64,000 nucleotides of DNA, from positions 1-64,000 of the forward strand of contig CAJTGE010000033.1 of the NCBI GenBank assembly GCA_910575795.1. The letters run 5' to 3'. The translations under genes were made by a program, and so were the position numbers. The notes under the pieces were generated by a model, which saw nothing but the letters and a program-made list of their open reading frames with translations, was not told the DNA's origin and made no database searches. Below are positions 1-7,505 of this stretch, in pieces; position 1 is the stretch's first letter, and the number at the start of each line of letters is the position of its first letter. The DNA comes from Clostridiaceae bacterium (GTDB lineage: Bacteria > Bacillota > Clostridia > Lachnospirales > Lachnospiraceae).

Positions 1-256
1 TCAGGAAACGGACAAAGCTGTCCACCACATAGATCCTTGACCGGCAGGAATTGTTTGCTTCCGTGTGCCGCTGGCGGCACCAGCCGTCAACCATCTCCTG
101 TGCCAGCATGGTATCACCCGGATAGTTTTCAAGGCAGTAGCGGCCGAAAAGCATCAGGTTCTCTTCATAGGAAGAGTCGTTCCAGCGCTGCGACGCCTGC
201 CGGTACCGTATGAAATGGCGGATCTGCGGGGCAAGAAAAGACCGGAACTCTTTCAT
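1..256 (-). CDS. Tyrosine recombinase, N-terminal part (runs off left edge)
   Basis: The first 85 codons of a minus-strand gene are visible. It starts at 256 and leaves the window at position 1, reading MKEFRSFLAPQIRHFIRYRQ and onward. This looks like the helical core-binding (SAM-like) domain of a tyrosine recombinase, and the catalytic domain lies outside the window. Its ATG overlaps the TGA of the upstream recombinase gene (ATGA at 253-256), so the two are translationally coupled. Tandem overlapping recombinase genes are the hallmark of recombinase-in-trio (RIT) elements, which suggests a third gene further left. Family assignment rests on context and general resemblance, and function is inferred. 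Confidence 0.7.
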   Translation of the reverse strand, partial: MKEFRSFLAPQIRHFIRYRQASQRWNDSSYEENLMLFGRYCLENYPGDTMLAQEMVDGWCRQRHTEANNSCRSRIYVVDSFVRFL

Positions 257-1479
257 AAGGAAAACACCTCCTCCGCCAGCGGGAAAGCTTCTATGCTTAA
301 CGCGCACTCTTTTAAATGCACAAAGTCCGCCCTCAGGTAAGGCTCAAGGGAATCCGGGGCTGTATGTCCCAGGGTCTGCGTGATGACGGGCTGTGGGACG
401 CCGTTCTCCAGCATGGAGGACGCCAGGCTGTGCCGGAAGATATGGGTGCCCTTCCTGTCTCCGGGCTCCTGCCTTATCCCCGCCAGCCTGCAGGCTTTTG
501 CCACGATGTTGCCAATGCTCCCGGCAGCCAGGGGTGAAAAGGGATGTGTTTCTGACAGGAACAGGCGCAGGCTCCCGGTATCCGGCCTTTCCTCTGCCAG
601 ATAATCGTATATGGCATTGCCTACAACAGCAGAAAGAGGTATCTCCACCGGCACGGATGTCTTCTGCTGCTCCACCAGTATCCGTTCTTTTTCCCAGTCG
701 ATGGAGCTGAATGTAAGGCCGGCGATATCGCATCCCCGCAGGCCTGTAAAAAGGAGCAGGAGGAGAATGGCTTTGTTGCGGGCGGAGAATCCATCATTCT
801 CTGCCGCATCCCGCAGGAGCCTGACTTCATCCTGTGTAAGGTATCGTATGTTTTTCCTTGTTTCGCGCAGCAGCGGGAGAAAGCCCAGTATCCTCCGGCA
901 CTGTGGTTCCTTCCATTTGAGTCCGGCCTTAAAGACAGCGGATATGTTCTTCTTGTAGGGACAGCTCTTCTGCAGCGTGCCGTCGTCCGAAACGAAAAAC
1001 GACAGGACAGCATCTTCTGTCACTTCATCCAGGCTCCGGGCTCCCTGCTCCTGCATCCGGTATAAAAAAGATGCCGTGTTAAGGGACTCACCCCGGATGG
1101 TTGATTCTTTTTTGCCGCGCTGAACTTCATACGCACGGTAGAAATCAATCAGTTCCTGGAATTCCAGCACCAGCAGGTGGTAGGAGCCCCTTTCAAAAAG
1201 GGTATGGCGGTGTCTGCCGTCCGGAAAGTGGCCGAAGAGATCGAATTGCTCCAGGGCTCCGATGATCGTCCTCTTGTTGCGGAGATAGTCCTTGGAATGC
1301 GGTACCTTTAAGTATTCAAGGTAAATATCCTGGTATGACTGCCAGCGGTGGCTGTCTGCATCCGCCAGTATACGGTTGATTTCATCTCTGGACCGGTGTA
1401 TGTAGGTACTGCAATAGCCATTGTTTTCCATGAAGGAAAGAAGTTCTTCATGGTGTTCCTTTAGGTTTTGTAAATCCAT
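253..1479 (-). CDS. Tyrosine recombinase (phage integrase family), first gene of a tandem recombinase element
   Basis: 408 residues. Catalytic residues of the tyrosine recombinase family are visible: R248 (in FTGLRGCD), K273, H346-x-x-R349 (HIFRH), H372 (LGH) and the nucleophile Y381 (SLEPYLRAD). The N-terminal 190 residues form the core-binding part. The gene ends with an ATGA overlap into a second recombinase gene, and an inverted repeat lies just upstream (1524-1597). It is not the integrase of the tuf-linked element, which has its own Int at 20481. It most likely moves the small element that interrupted the integrase remnant at about 1612. A function in transposition of a RIT-type element is inferred from gene arrangement. 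Confidence 0.85.
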   Translation of the reverse strand: MDLQNLKEHHEELLSFMENNGYCSTYIHRSRDEINRILADADSHRWQSYQDIYLEYLKVPHSKDYLRNKRTIIGALEQFDLFGHFPDGRHRHTLFERGSYHLLVLEFQELIDFYRAYEVQRGKKESTIRGESLNTASFLYRMQEQGARSLDEVTEDAVLSFFVSDDGTLQKSCPYKKNISAVFKAGLKWKEPQCRRILGFLPLLRETRKNIRYLTQDEVRLLRDAAENDGFSARNKAILLLLLFTGLRGCDIAGLTFSSIDWEKERILVEQQKTSVPVEIPLSAVVGNAIYDYLAEERPDTGSLRLFLSETHPFSPLAAGSIGNIVAKACRLAGIRQEPGDRKGTHIFRHSLASSMLENGVPQPVITQTLGHTAPDSLEPYLRADFVHLKECALSIEAFPLAEEVFSL

Positions 1480-1523
1480 GGTATGACCTCCCTTTTTTTG
1501 TTATAAAGGAATCATACACCAAA

Positions 1524-1597
1524 AATAAAATCCAAACCTTTTCAGACGGTATTTGTTGCGGTTTACGTCTTTTTTCTGAAAGGTTTGGATTTTATTT
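1524..1597. repeat. Inverted repeat near the end of the recombinase element
   Basis: Arms 1524-1546 and 1575-1597 are inverted copies (AATAAAATCCAAACC and its complement), 23 against 22 bases with one A inserted, around a 28-nt spacer. They lie between the recombinase gene start and the presumed element boundary. This could be a recombinase binding site at the element terminus or a stem upstream of the recombinase mRNA. Confidence 0.6.
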
Positions 1598-1611
1598 AAG
1601 TTTGGATAACT

Positions 1612-1740
1612 AAGGTCATGTACCCGGATATTCTTCACTCCGGCTTTCGCTATTTGGCGTTTCATTTTATTCTGAACCGCTTCCTGCACGATTGGGAAAA
1701 GTCTTTCATCGTCCGGCATACCATAGTGACCGTCAACAAA
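1612..1740 (-). pseudogene. Integrase remnant (C-terminal part of a Tn916-type Int)
   Basis: Read on the minus strand, residues such as PDDERLFPIVQEAVQNKMKR and KAGVKNIRVHDL match, position by position, the intact integrase of the neighbouring element (PADERIFAVVPEAVQHVMKR and KAGVKYIRVHDL). Homology begins abruptly near 1740 and stops near 1612, so both the N-terminal two thirds and the C-terminal catalytic part are gone. The left break coincides with the recombinase element. The right break abuts an XRE-regulator fragment in the opposite orientation. It is a dead fragment of a second element related to the intact one. Confidence 0.8.
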
Positions 1741-2177
1741 ACAAATGTCCGTCAGATTGCAAAGGCTACGGGAATTAGTGCTACAACACTATATTCTATT
1801 ATTCAAAAGGATTCCAATATCCGATTTGACTTTGCCTTGCGGTTGGCAAACGAATTAGAAATTGATGTGAATGAGATATGCGCCGCCAGTCCGTTCTCCG
1901 GCGCTATTACCGAAGAAGAAATATATCCCACGCTCCCCGATGGGCTGAATGGCGCACTTGACGGAAACAGGGTAAAAGTATATCTGAAAAATTCCCTATA
2001 TCCGCTTATGTATCTGTTTGGGAAAACAATATGCCCGATGTGGATAACCTGCTGACTTCATTTTATCAGCTAGACGATGAAGCAAGAAAGGAAGTAGTGG
2101 AAACGATACAGTTCAAGTTGCAGTACCACAAAGACAAAGAGCGGGCAGAACAGGTAAAGCAAATAAAAGGTTGGTAA
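1732..2177 (+). pseudogene. XRE-family regulator remnant, frameshifted
   Basis: Translation gives an HTH segment (VRQIAKATGISATTLYSIIQ, then a KDSNIRFDFALRLANELEI-like stretch) closely similar to the intact XRE regulator at 22522-22986 (APTTLYSIIQRDTAIRFDTA). The first 20 or so residues are missing, and the reading frame shifts near 1995-2005, around an AAAAATTCCC run. The other frame then continues as ENNMPDVDNLLTSFYQLDDE to a TAA at 2175-2177. The gene order, integrase fragment on - and XRE on +, mirrors the right end of the intact element. About 1.6 kb that should lie between the two genes is missing. Confidence 0.8.
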
Positions 2178-2184
2178 AAAGACA

Positions 2185-2228
2185 AACTCCGATGAAAACG
2201 GTGCCAAATTTCATCGGAGTTCTTTTTT
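2185..2228 (+). terminator. Rho-independent terminator after the XRE remnant
   Basis: A 13-bp perfect stem (AACTCCGATGAAA at 2185-2197 pairs with 2209-2221) is followed by a T run at 2223-2228. It would stop + strand transcription coming from the XRE remnant. Confidence 0.8.
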
Positions 2229-2278
2229 ATGGCACCGTTTTGGCACCGCTTTACACATTTTCATTGTTGCATAGTTTC

Positions 2279-2310
2279 AAAAAAGGGCTTCCCGATTCCT
2301 CGGAAAGCCC
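2279..2310 (-). terminator. Terminator downstream of the duplicated tuf tail
   Basis: Read on the minus strand, GGGCTTTCCGAGGAATCGGG and the following AAGCCC form a hairpin followed by six T residues (2279-2284). It lies just after the duplicated tuf stop codon, at the same place that the hairpin 23817-23846 lies after the intact tuf. It belongs either to the old element or to the original tuf locus. Confidence 0.75.
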
Positions 2311-2332
2311 CATAAAATCTAGCTTTTTACTG

Positions 2333-2390
2333 ATTACTCAATGATAGTAACCACACGACCAGACCCAACAGTCCTACCACCCTCACGGAT
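2333..2390. repeat. Left attachment repeat: duplicated 3' end of tuf
   Basis: Positions 2341-2390 are identical over 50 bp to 23876-23925, inside the 3' end of tuf. With the flanking ATTACTC the match covers 58 bp with one mismatch at 2340. On the minus strand it encodes the C-terminal end of EF-Tu ([18 protein letters not shown]) and the stop codon. Beyond 2390 identity stops at once. This is the direct repeat expected after site-specific integration into tuf, and it is the junction between the intact element and the older remnant to its left. Confidence 0.92.
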
Positions 2391-2490
2391 TAGGTTGTGA
2401 GAAACTTATTTGGCAAATGGCGTGTTTTCGAGGCTTTCTGTTTTCATATTTTCTGAAAATATTGATTTTCTCTGTAGTTTCAGAATTTTT

Positions 2491-2508
2491 GTAGCCATTT
2501 TGTAGCCA
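2491..2508. repeat. Candidate integrase arm-type site, left end
   Basis: GTAGCCATTTTGTAGCCA (two GTAGCCA units 11 bp apart, about one helical turn) occurs here and again at 23767-23784, about 100 bp inside each attachment repeat and in the same orientation. Tn916-family integrases bind such short direct repeats with their N-terminal domain. Assignment is inferred from placement. Confidence 0.6.
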
Positions 2509-2542
2509 ACTGCAATTAGCAGCCAAAAATAGCAACAAATAC

Positions 2543-3280
2543 TTAGAACTGAAATACCGTTTTTGCATTCTCATCAATTATTTCAGATATGTCTTTCCCC
2601 ACTAACTTCGAAATTTTTAACACCAGACCTCTAAGTTCTTTTTCTATACCACTAATATGCTTAACCTCAAACGCAAACGGCGCATCCGTTTCCAATAGCA
2701 TACGATCAAACGGCACAGCTTTTACAACTTCTATTCCCGATTTTGTATTCAGCATTCTCGGATTTATTGAAAAATAACATCCCAATTCAATTGCCTTTTT
2801 TATCTGCGAAATAGAACCTGTGAACCAATGAAAAATATATCTATTATTTTTTTGCTTTTTATATTTTCTTAGAATTTCAATCACTATATTCGCCGATTTA
2901 AGCGAATGGATAGAAACCACCTTTTCACCGTATTGTTCACATAATTCTACAATCTCATTGAAAACTCTTATTTGAGCTTCCTTAGTTTCAATGTATCCTT
3001 TACTAAAATCAAGTCCCACCTCACCAATATAATGACTTTTTTTAAACAAATTGCGAAACAAACACATATCGTCATAGCCACTAGAAACCAATTGCGGATG
3101 CATTCCTAAACCTACACCAATATTACGATAATTTTCACAAAGCTGCTTTTCTTTCTCATATGCTTTCGGTGTAGTTCCAACCGCATATAAATACATATTG
3201 TAATTTTTTATCTCATTAATACATCCCATCATGTCATTCATTAAATCCAAATGACAATGTGCATCACAAATCATTCTCAT
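2543..3280 (-). CDS. qatD: QatD: TatD-family metal-dependent nuclease of a Qat defence operon
   Basis: About 245 residues, the usual TatD length. Metal ligands of the TatD fold are visible: DAHCHLD near the N terminus (H-x-H), E in YIGEVGLDF, H in VVSIHS, H in IFHWFTGS and D in LLETDAPF. TatD proteins are Mg-dependent DNases. In the QatABCD anti-phage system the fourth gene is a TatD-like protein, and here it follows a KAP ATPase, QatB and a QueC-like gene in that order. The start overlaps the end of qatC by about 17 nt. ATG codons at 3280 and 3274 both fit the GGAG at the end of qatC. Cytoplasmic. Its action on phage DNA or RNA is not shown by the sequence. Confidence 0.88.
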   Translation of the reverse strand: MRMICDAHCHLDLMNDMMGCINEIKNYNMYLYAVGTTPKAYEKEKQLCENYRNIGVGLGMHPQLVSSGYDDMCLFRNLFKKSHYIGEVGLDFSKGYIETKEAQIRVFNEIVELCEQYGEKVVSIHSLKSANIVIEILRKYKKQKNNRYIFHWFTGSISQIKKAIELGCYFSINPRMLNTKSGIEVVKAVPFDRMLLETDAPFAFEVKHISGIEKELRGLVLKISKLVGKDISEIIDENAKTVFQF

Positions 3281-4625
3281 CACTCTCCTGTGCTAAACTG
3301 TCCTGTACAAAAGCATCTACTTCCAATAACCCTCGTATATATGTATCAGCTAATTCATGCAAATACTCCTCATCCCGTGGCAACGGACCTGGTTTATGTA
3401 TATACAATAATGCACGATTTTGGTCTTTTTTTATCTTATCTATTGCATATTGAAAAGAACGTAGCTGGATTCCAATTCCCTCCGAATTTTTGCTTTGCAT
3501 TTCTCTTACCGATTTTTCCGTATATACTGTTCCATCACATCCAAATGCTTTATGCATAGCAGCCCTCCTAATTATACAAGGAACACAATAACCACAATGC
3601 TGTGGACTCAGACCTTTCCATCTTGCCTTTCCTGGCGATGAGCATGAAAATGATAATTTCATTGTTTCGTATAAAACTTCTTTATTTTTACAATCCTCTG
3701 CCATCTCCCCTTTTGTTTTATTCCAGAACGGATTTTTCACTAACATATTTAATCCTAAACCCGAAAGCAGCTTATTCCATAAGGAAAGATAAAACGGATG
3801 CGTAGTCCTTGTGCTAAATGAACCAACCCTTGTTTCATCTAATGGTACATTTAAAGCAATCAAACCATTTTCCGGAACCAGTAGCTCACTGACATTATCC
3901 ATACCAGACATTGCAAAAATTCCATATCCAATAAAAAGAAATGATCTGCTTCTTGTATTGTTGTCATTGCCTCCTTCTGGAATATAATCCTGTGGGAATG
4001 CCATCCACAAATCAGACCACATATGCAAAACATCAGGATACAGCGAATCAAATTTTTTCACGATATTCTCTTGAGCATTTTTAGTAAGTCCCTCACCGGC
4101 ATGGCTGATTAGCAAAGTATTTTTCTTCTTCTCCATCAAATTAATTGTACTTATGAGACTGTCCATTCCACCCGAGAATAGCGATACCTTATCAAACTTG
4201 TTTGTTTTTTCTCCTTTTTCCTCCGGATTACTAAATTCCCACGTTCTGCCAGACAATGTGATTTTCCAGAAATCTCCTGTAAGAAATTTAAGCATACGCT
4301 CAACAGTAGAAATCTGTGAATCCCACAATTCTACGTTTGACACTGGTATTTCAAGTTGGATTTCTCTCGTCCATGAATCTTGCCCATGTACCGCTCTTTC
4401 AATTCGTGTATCCGCCATATAGACCATTGTAGCAAATAACATGATATCAAATCCAATTTCTGAAGGATATACGTTTTCTTTATATAATATTTTTTTAACG
4501 TGACTCAACCCATAGTTGAGTTTTCCATTAGAAAGCATAGGTACATCAACCATAATCCTACCATTTTCTTCTCTTGATTCTATATTGCCAATATCAAAAT
4601 TTGCTCTTAATATATATCGTTTCAT
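3264..4625 (-). CDS. qatC: QatC: QueC-like PP-loop ATPase of a Qat defence operon
   Basis: 453 residues, about twice the length of a QueC enzyme. The PP-loop SGGMDS is at 151-156. A QueC-type zinc site of four cysteines is visible (C328, then C344, C347 and C350 in HCGYCVPC). QueC makes 7-cyano-7-deazaguanine. In Qat systems the related QatC probably modifies a protein or nucleic acid partner. No queuosine genes (queD, queE, queF) are nearby, so a biosynthetic QueC is unlikely. The start overlaps qatB by ATGA (4622-4625), which indicates translational coupling. The N-terminal 140 residues are extra relative to QueC. Confidence 0.88.
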   Translation of the reverse strand: MKRYILRANFDIGNIESREENGRIMVDVPMLSNGKLNYGLSHVKKILYKENVYPSEIGFDIMLFATMVYMADTRIERAVHGQDSWTREIQLEIPVSNVELWDSQISTVERMLKFLTGDFWKITLSGRTWEFSNPEEKGEKTNKFDKVSLFSGGMDSLISTINLMEKKKNTLLISHAGEGLTKNAQENIVKKFDSLYPDVLHMWSDLWMAFPQDYIPEGGNDNNTRSRSFLFIGYGIFAMSGMDNVSELLVPENGLIALNVPLDETRVGSFSTRTTHPFYLSLWNKLLSGLGLNMLVKNPFWNKTKGEMAEDCKNKEVLYETMKLSFSCSSPGKARWKGLSPQHCGYCVPCIIRRAAMHKAFGCDGTVYTEKSVREMQSKNSEGIGIQLRSFQYAIDKIKKDQNRALLYIHKPGPLPRDEEYLHELADTYIRGLLEVDAFVQDSLAQESDENDL

Positions 4626-5440
4626 TCATTCTCACCTGCACTTATCATAATGTCGAATGCTGCCTTATAAACTTGGTCAACTATTTTTAAAGAATCCACC
4701 TGACGGATGTTACCTGCCTTTACATTCAGATTCGTAACGGCATCCGATACACACCCATTAACAAAATCTTTCGTTTGAACAATCAAATTGTCTGACACGG
4801 TTCGATCCTGTGGCAACAATATAATTTTATTTCCGATATCATTCGTGATCCTATTAAATATTGCATTTGACATGGTACGTTTCACAATTACCATAATCTG
4901 CTCCGTAGTTAAATCTTCAAATTTAATTGCGGCTATTTCTGGCGATTCTTCTATTGCAGAAATATAAGCTGACCTTGCAATGCCTTCATCCTGAGGACCT
5001 CCATCCGGACAAATAAAATCTGTAATAGCGATAAATACATCACTAGCTGTCTTATTAGCAAGATCCCTAATTGAAAGATACTGCTCTACAGCCCTTGCAC
5101 CACCCGAAGCAAATACTCCTGCAACATTCAATAACCTCGCAGAACTGCTCCTTGCGGTTCCCATTCTCCGAGTCGCATTTGAACTGCCACCCAAAGAATG
5201 CTTAACATAGTTCGAAAGACTTCGCCGTCCTAAACCGCTATTTCTCCCTCCTGAGTTTATGTATCTTGTATACTCCCCGCGTGGTATTCTAAATCGCTCT
5301 GGATCACCTATTGGTGGAATCTGATTATTATTGCTATCAGAGGTAATTTCATTCTGTGTATTCACATCTGGTTGTTCTAACCATGACGGCACCAATGGCG
5401 TACCGCCTTTTTGCCCTCCATTACTTGTTGATGTTCCCAT
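4622..5440 (-). CDS. qatB: QatB: uncharacterised subunit of a Qat defence operon
   Basis: 272 residues. The first 100 are Gly/Ser/Asn/Arg-rich and look disordered (GTSTSNGGQKGG, SSNATRRMGTARSSS), and the rest looks like a helical globular domain. I recognise no enzymatic motif. The identity rests on position: it starts 3 nt after the KAP ATPase gene and overlaps the QueC-like gene, which is the conserved slot of QatB. The low-complexity N-terminal tail with an internal conserved-looking GG segment may be a target for modification by the QueC-like partner, but that is a guess. Confidence 0.8.
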   Translation of the reverse strand: MGTSTSNGGQKGGTPLVPSWLEQPDVNTQNEITSDSNNNQIPPIGDPERFRIPRGEYTRYINSGGRNSGLGRRSLSNYVKHSLGGSSNATRRMGTARSSSARLLNVAGVFASGGARAVEQYLSIRDLANKTASDVFIAITDFICPDGGPQDEGIARSAYISAIEESPEIAAIKFEDLTTEQIMVIVKRTMSNAIFNRITNDIGNKIILLPQDRTVSDNLIVQTKDFVNGCVSDAVTNLNVKAGNIRQVDSLKIVDQVYKAAFDIMISAGENE

Positions 5441-5443
5441 ATG

Positions 5444-7327
5444 CTATTCACCTCTCATATTCTTCAAAGCGTTTCTAACAATCAGCGTACCACTGTCTTT
5501 TAGTTTATCATAATATTGATTTAGCTCTTTTCTTTCGTCACAATCTCTAGGAATAGCTTTATCCCAACCATGTATAATCCATACTCCAGCTTTATCAGCA
5601 GGAATAGCATCTATAAAACCAACTAAATTTTTGCGAAGTTCAATCTTATTTTGCACAAGTAGAATCAGACCGTCCATTCCTTTTGGTTTTGCATCAAATT
5701 GACCTCTCTCCATGATTTTCTGAACAACAACCTCAAATACTTGTTCCGCCTCTTGGTTTGTCAGATTCTTCAGTTCATCTGTCCGACCCGCAATAACCAT
5801 TTCATCCCTAAAAAGCAAATCAACAATTTCTGCTAAATCATTCTTATAACTTGTACCCGAAAAGTAATCAATTTTTTCTTTACAGGCATAGTAATATGGT
5901 CTTAAATCTTTATCGGCAATTTCTGGTTCAGAACATAACCACTTCCAAATCTTATTTATGTCATACCATCTTTCCTTTTCTATGATTTCTTGTTCCTCAA
6001 TCATTGCCTTTATGTCTACAAGTATTTCAGGAATTTCACTCCATTTTCCTTCTGAATCCAAATGCTCCGGCAACGACTTATAGAAATCTGTTTCATAATG
6101 CTCTGCCAGCATCATCTTCGCTAAAATTGCAAGCTCCAACTCATCACCAAATCCTCTGTTTTGAGCTATCTCATACCGCAACAGCAGCATATTTATAAAA
6201 CGTTTTATTTTTCTCGGATTCCCATCCGTATTTTGAGCTAACAAATGACATATTTGAGTTGCAATCAATACCTCATTCGAGGATTTCTCATAATCCGTGC
6301 CCAAGATTCCTTTTACATCATCGACCGTGAGACTTTTGACATTCCAAGGCTTTCTAATTCTTGACAATCCCTCTTCTCGTAATTTTTGATAGTTCGTATT
6401 CTCGTCAGATAAAACAGAGCCTACCATGAGAAGCATTATGTATATACCTGCTTCCACCTCACCTAATGCCGGAATTCTAAAAGGTATTTGAATTAATTTC
6501 TCCAAATATCTATTTGCAAAGGTATCACCTGCATTAATTTTGTTTTCACTTATCGCATCTGGAAAATGTTTCTTCACGGCGTAACGAATCATACTCTCAT
6601 CTGCCGCAATTACAAATGCTGTCTTTTCTGTAAACACAAACAGCCTCACAGCTTCTAACGTATTAATTGCTACATCTGGCAAACATCTGTCTAAATCATC
6701 AATTAGCACAACCAATTTATCAATATTCGCATCTTCGAGCAACTTAGCAAAGTTTTCTTCAAATTCTGCAAACTCTTTATTACTTGATGTATCTTCTGTA
6801 ATTTTTGATTCCTTTAAATAAGCTCCAATAGAGTCAATTGCTCCATTGATTCCTTCTTTAGTTGTTACCGTAGCTTTCAAAACATCCATTGCGGAAGACA
6901 ATAATGTGATGGGTGCTGTACCCGTGGCGATCCCCAAAGCAGCTTTTCCTGTAGTTTTAGCAATACTCATCCAATTTATATTTTTCCATAGTTTTTTTAG
7001 TATCTCTCCAGCCTTCGAGCCAAGCTTTTCTTTTTTCTCAAGTTCTGAAACAATGGAACTCATCAAAGCAACTTTTGAATCTTCAAACCCCTGATGCCTC
7101 CATCCATTAAAGCGAATACATGAATATTTCTCTCCAGAATCTGATGCGGACTTTTTCATTTCATCCTCTACCATTTCAAGAATACTTGACTTACCAGCGC
7201 CCCAATCGCCATGAATACCTATAGAAATTGGTTGATCTTTACTTTCTCTAACAAGCGAAACTATTGTTTTCGCAATTGCTTCATTATTGAGCAAATCCAC
7301 CTTTGTTTCATTATCAGATAAAATCAT
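5444..7327 (-). CDS. qatA: QatA: KAP-family P-loop NTPase of a Qat defence operon
   Basis: 627 residues from the ATG at 7327, which has AAGG nine bases upstream. An upstream in-frame TTG at 7351 lacks a ribosome site. The Walker A motif GDWGAGKS is at about 40-47 and Walker B VVLIDDLDRC at about 206-215. The extended aspartate/arginine-rich Walker B and the preceding FNGWRHQG motif are typical of KAP ATPases. A hydrophobic segment inserted between the Walker motifs (near 130-150) could contact membrane, as in other KAP proteins. It is the first gene of a tight four-gene operon (qatA-B-C-D) and probably the sensor or motor of the system. A 178-bp gap separates it from hsdR. Confidence 0.9.
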   Translation of the reverse strand: MILSDNETKVDLLNNEAIAKTIVSLVRESKDQPISIGIHGDWGAGKSSILEMVEDEMKKSASDSGEKYSCIRFNGWRHQGFEDSKVALMSSIVSELEKKEKLGSKAGEILKKLWKNINWMSIAKTTGKAALGIATGTAPITLLSSAMDVLKATVTTKEGINGAIDSIGAYLKESKITEDTSSNKEFAEFEENFAKLLEDANIDKLVVLIDDLDRCLPDVAINTLEAVRLFVFTEKTAFVIAADESMIRYAVKKHFPDAISENKINAGDTFANRYLEKLIQIPFRIPALGEVEAGIYIMLLMVGSVLSDENTNYQKLREEGLSRIRKPWNVKSLTVDDVKGILGTDYEKSSNEVLIATQICHLLAQNTDGNPRKIKRFINMLLLRYEIAQNRGFGDELELAILAKMMLAEHYETDFYKSLPEHLDSEGKWSEIPEILVDIKAMIEEQEIIEKERWYDINKIWKWLCSEPEIADKDLRPYYYACKEKIDYFSGTSYKNDLAEIVDLLFRDEMVIAGRTDELKNLTNQEAEQVFEVVVQKIMERGQFDAKPKGMDGLILLVQNKIELRKNLVGFIDAIPADKAGVWIIHGWDKAIPRDCDERKELNQYYDKLKDSGTLIVRNALKNMRGE

Positions 7328-7505
7328 ATCTTTCGCCCTTCCATTATTCAAATCCTATATTTTAAATAGCACTTATAATATTTGCTTGGCATAACTTTAA
7401 TTGTCATACTAAATTTCCATTTGATTATAGAATATTTTCATCCTTCTACCATATCCAAGTAACAGCCTATATTAATACAATCGTTTTCTCTCTTATTAGC
7501 GAATA

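Larger units (their letters stand above)
1..1612. mobile_element. Tandem tyrosine-recombinase (RIT-like) element, right end
   Basis: The right end is placed near 1612 because homology of the minus-strand integrase remnant stops abruptly after its RVHDL motif, where an intact relative would continue with RHSS. From there leftward come the inverted repeat 1524-1597 and two overlapping tyrosine recombinase genes. The left end is outside the window. The element therefore sits inside an older, decayed integrase gene. Confidence 0.55.

Noticed and set aside
253-1479. Recombinase at 253-1479 as the integrase of the tuf element
   Set aside because: It lies outside the attachment repeats, and the element has its own int and xis at its tuf-proximal end.
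2341-2390. A second tuf gene at the left
   Set aside because: Only the last 16 or so codons are present, and the sequence diverges from tuf at once beyond 2390; it is an attachment-site duplication.
3264-4625. Queuosine biosynthesis gene queC
   Set aside because: The protein is about twice QueC length and sits between QatB-like and TatD-like genes behind a KAP ATPase, with no other queuosine genes nearby.
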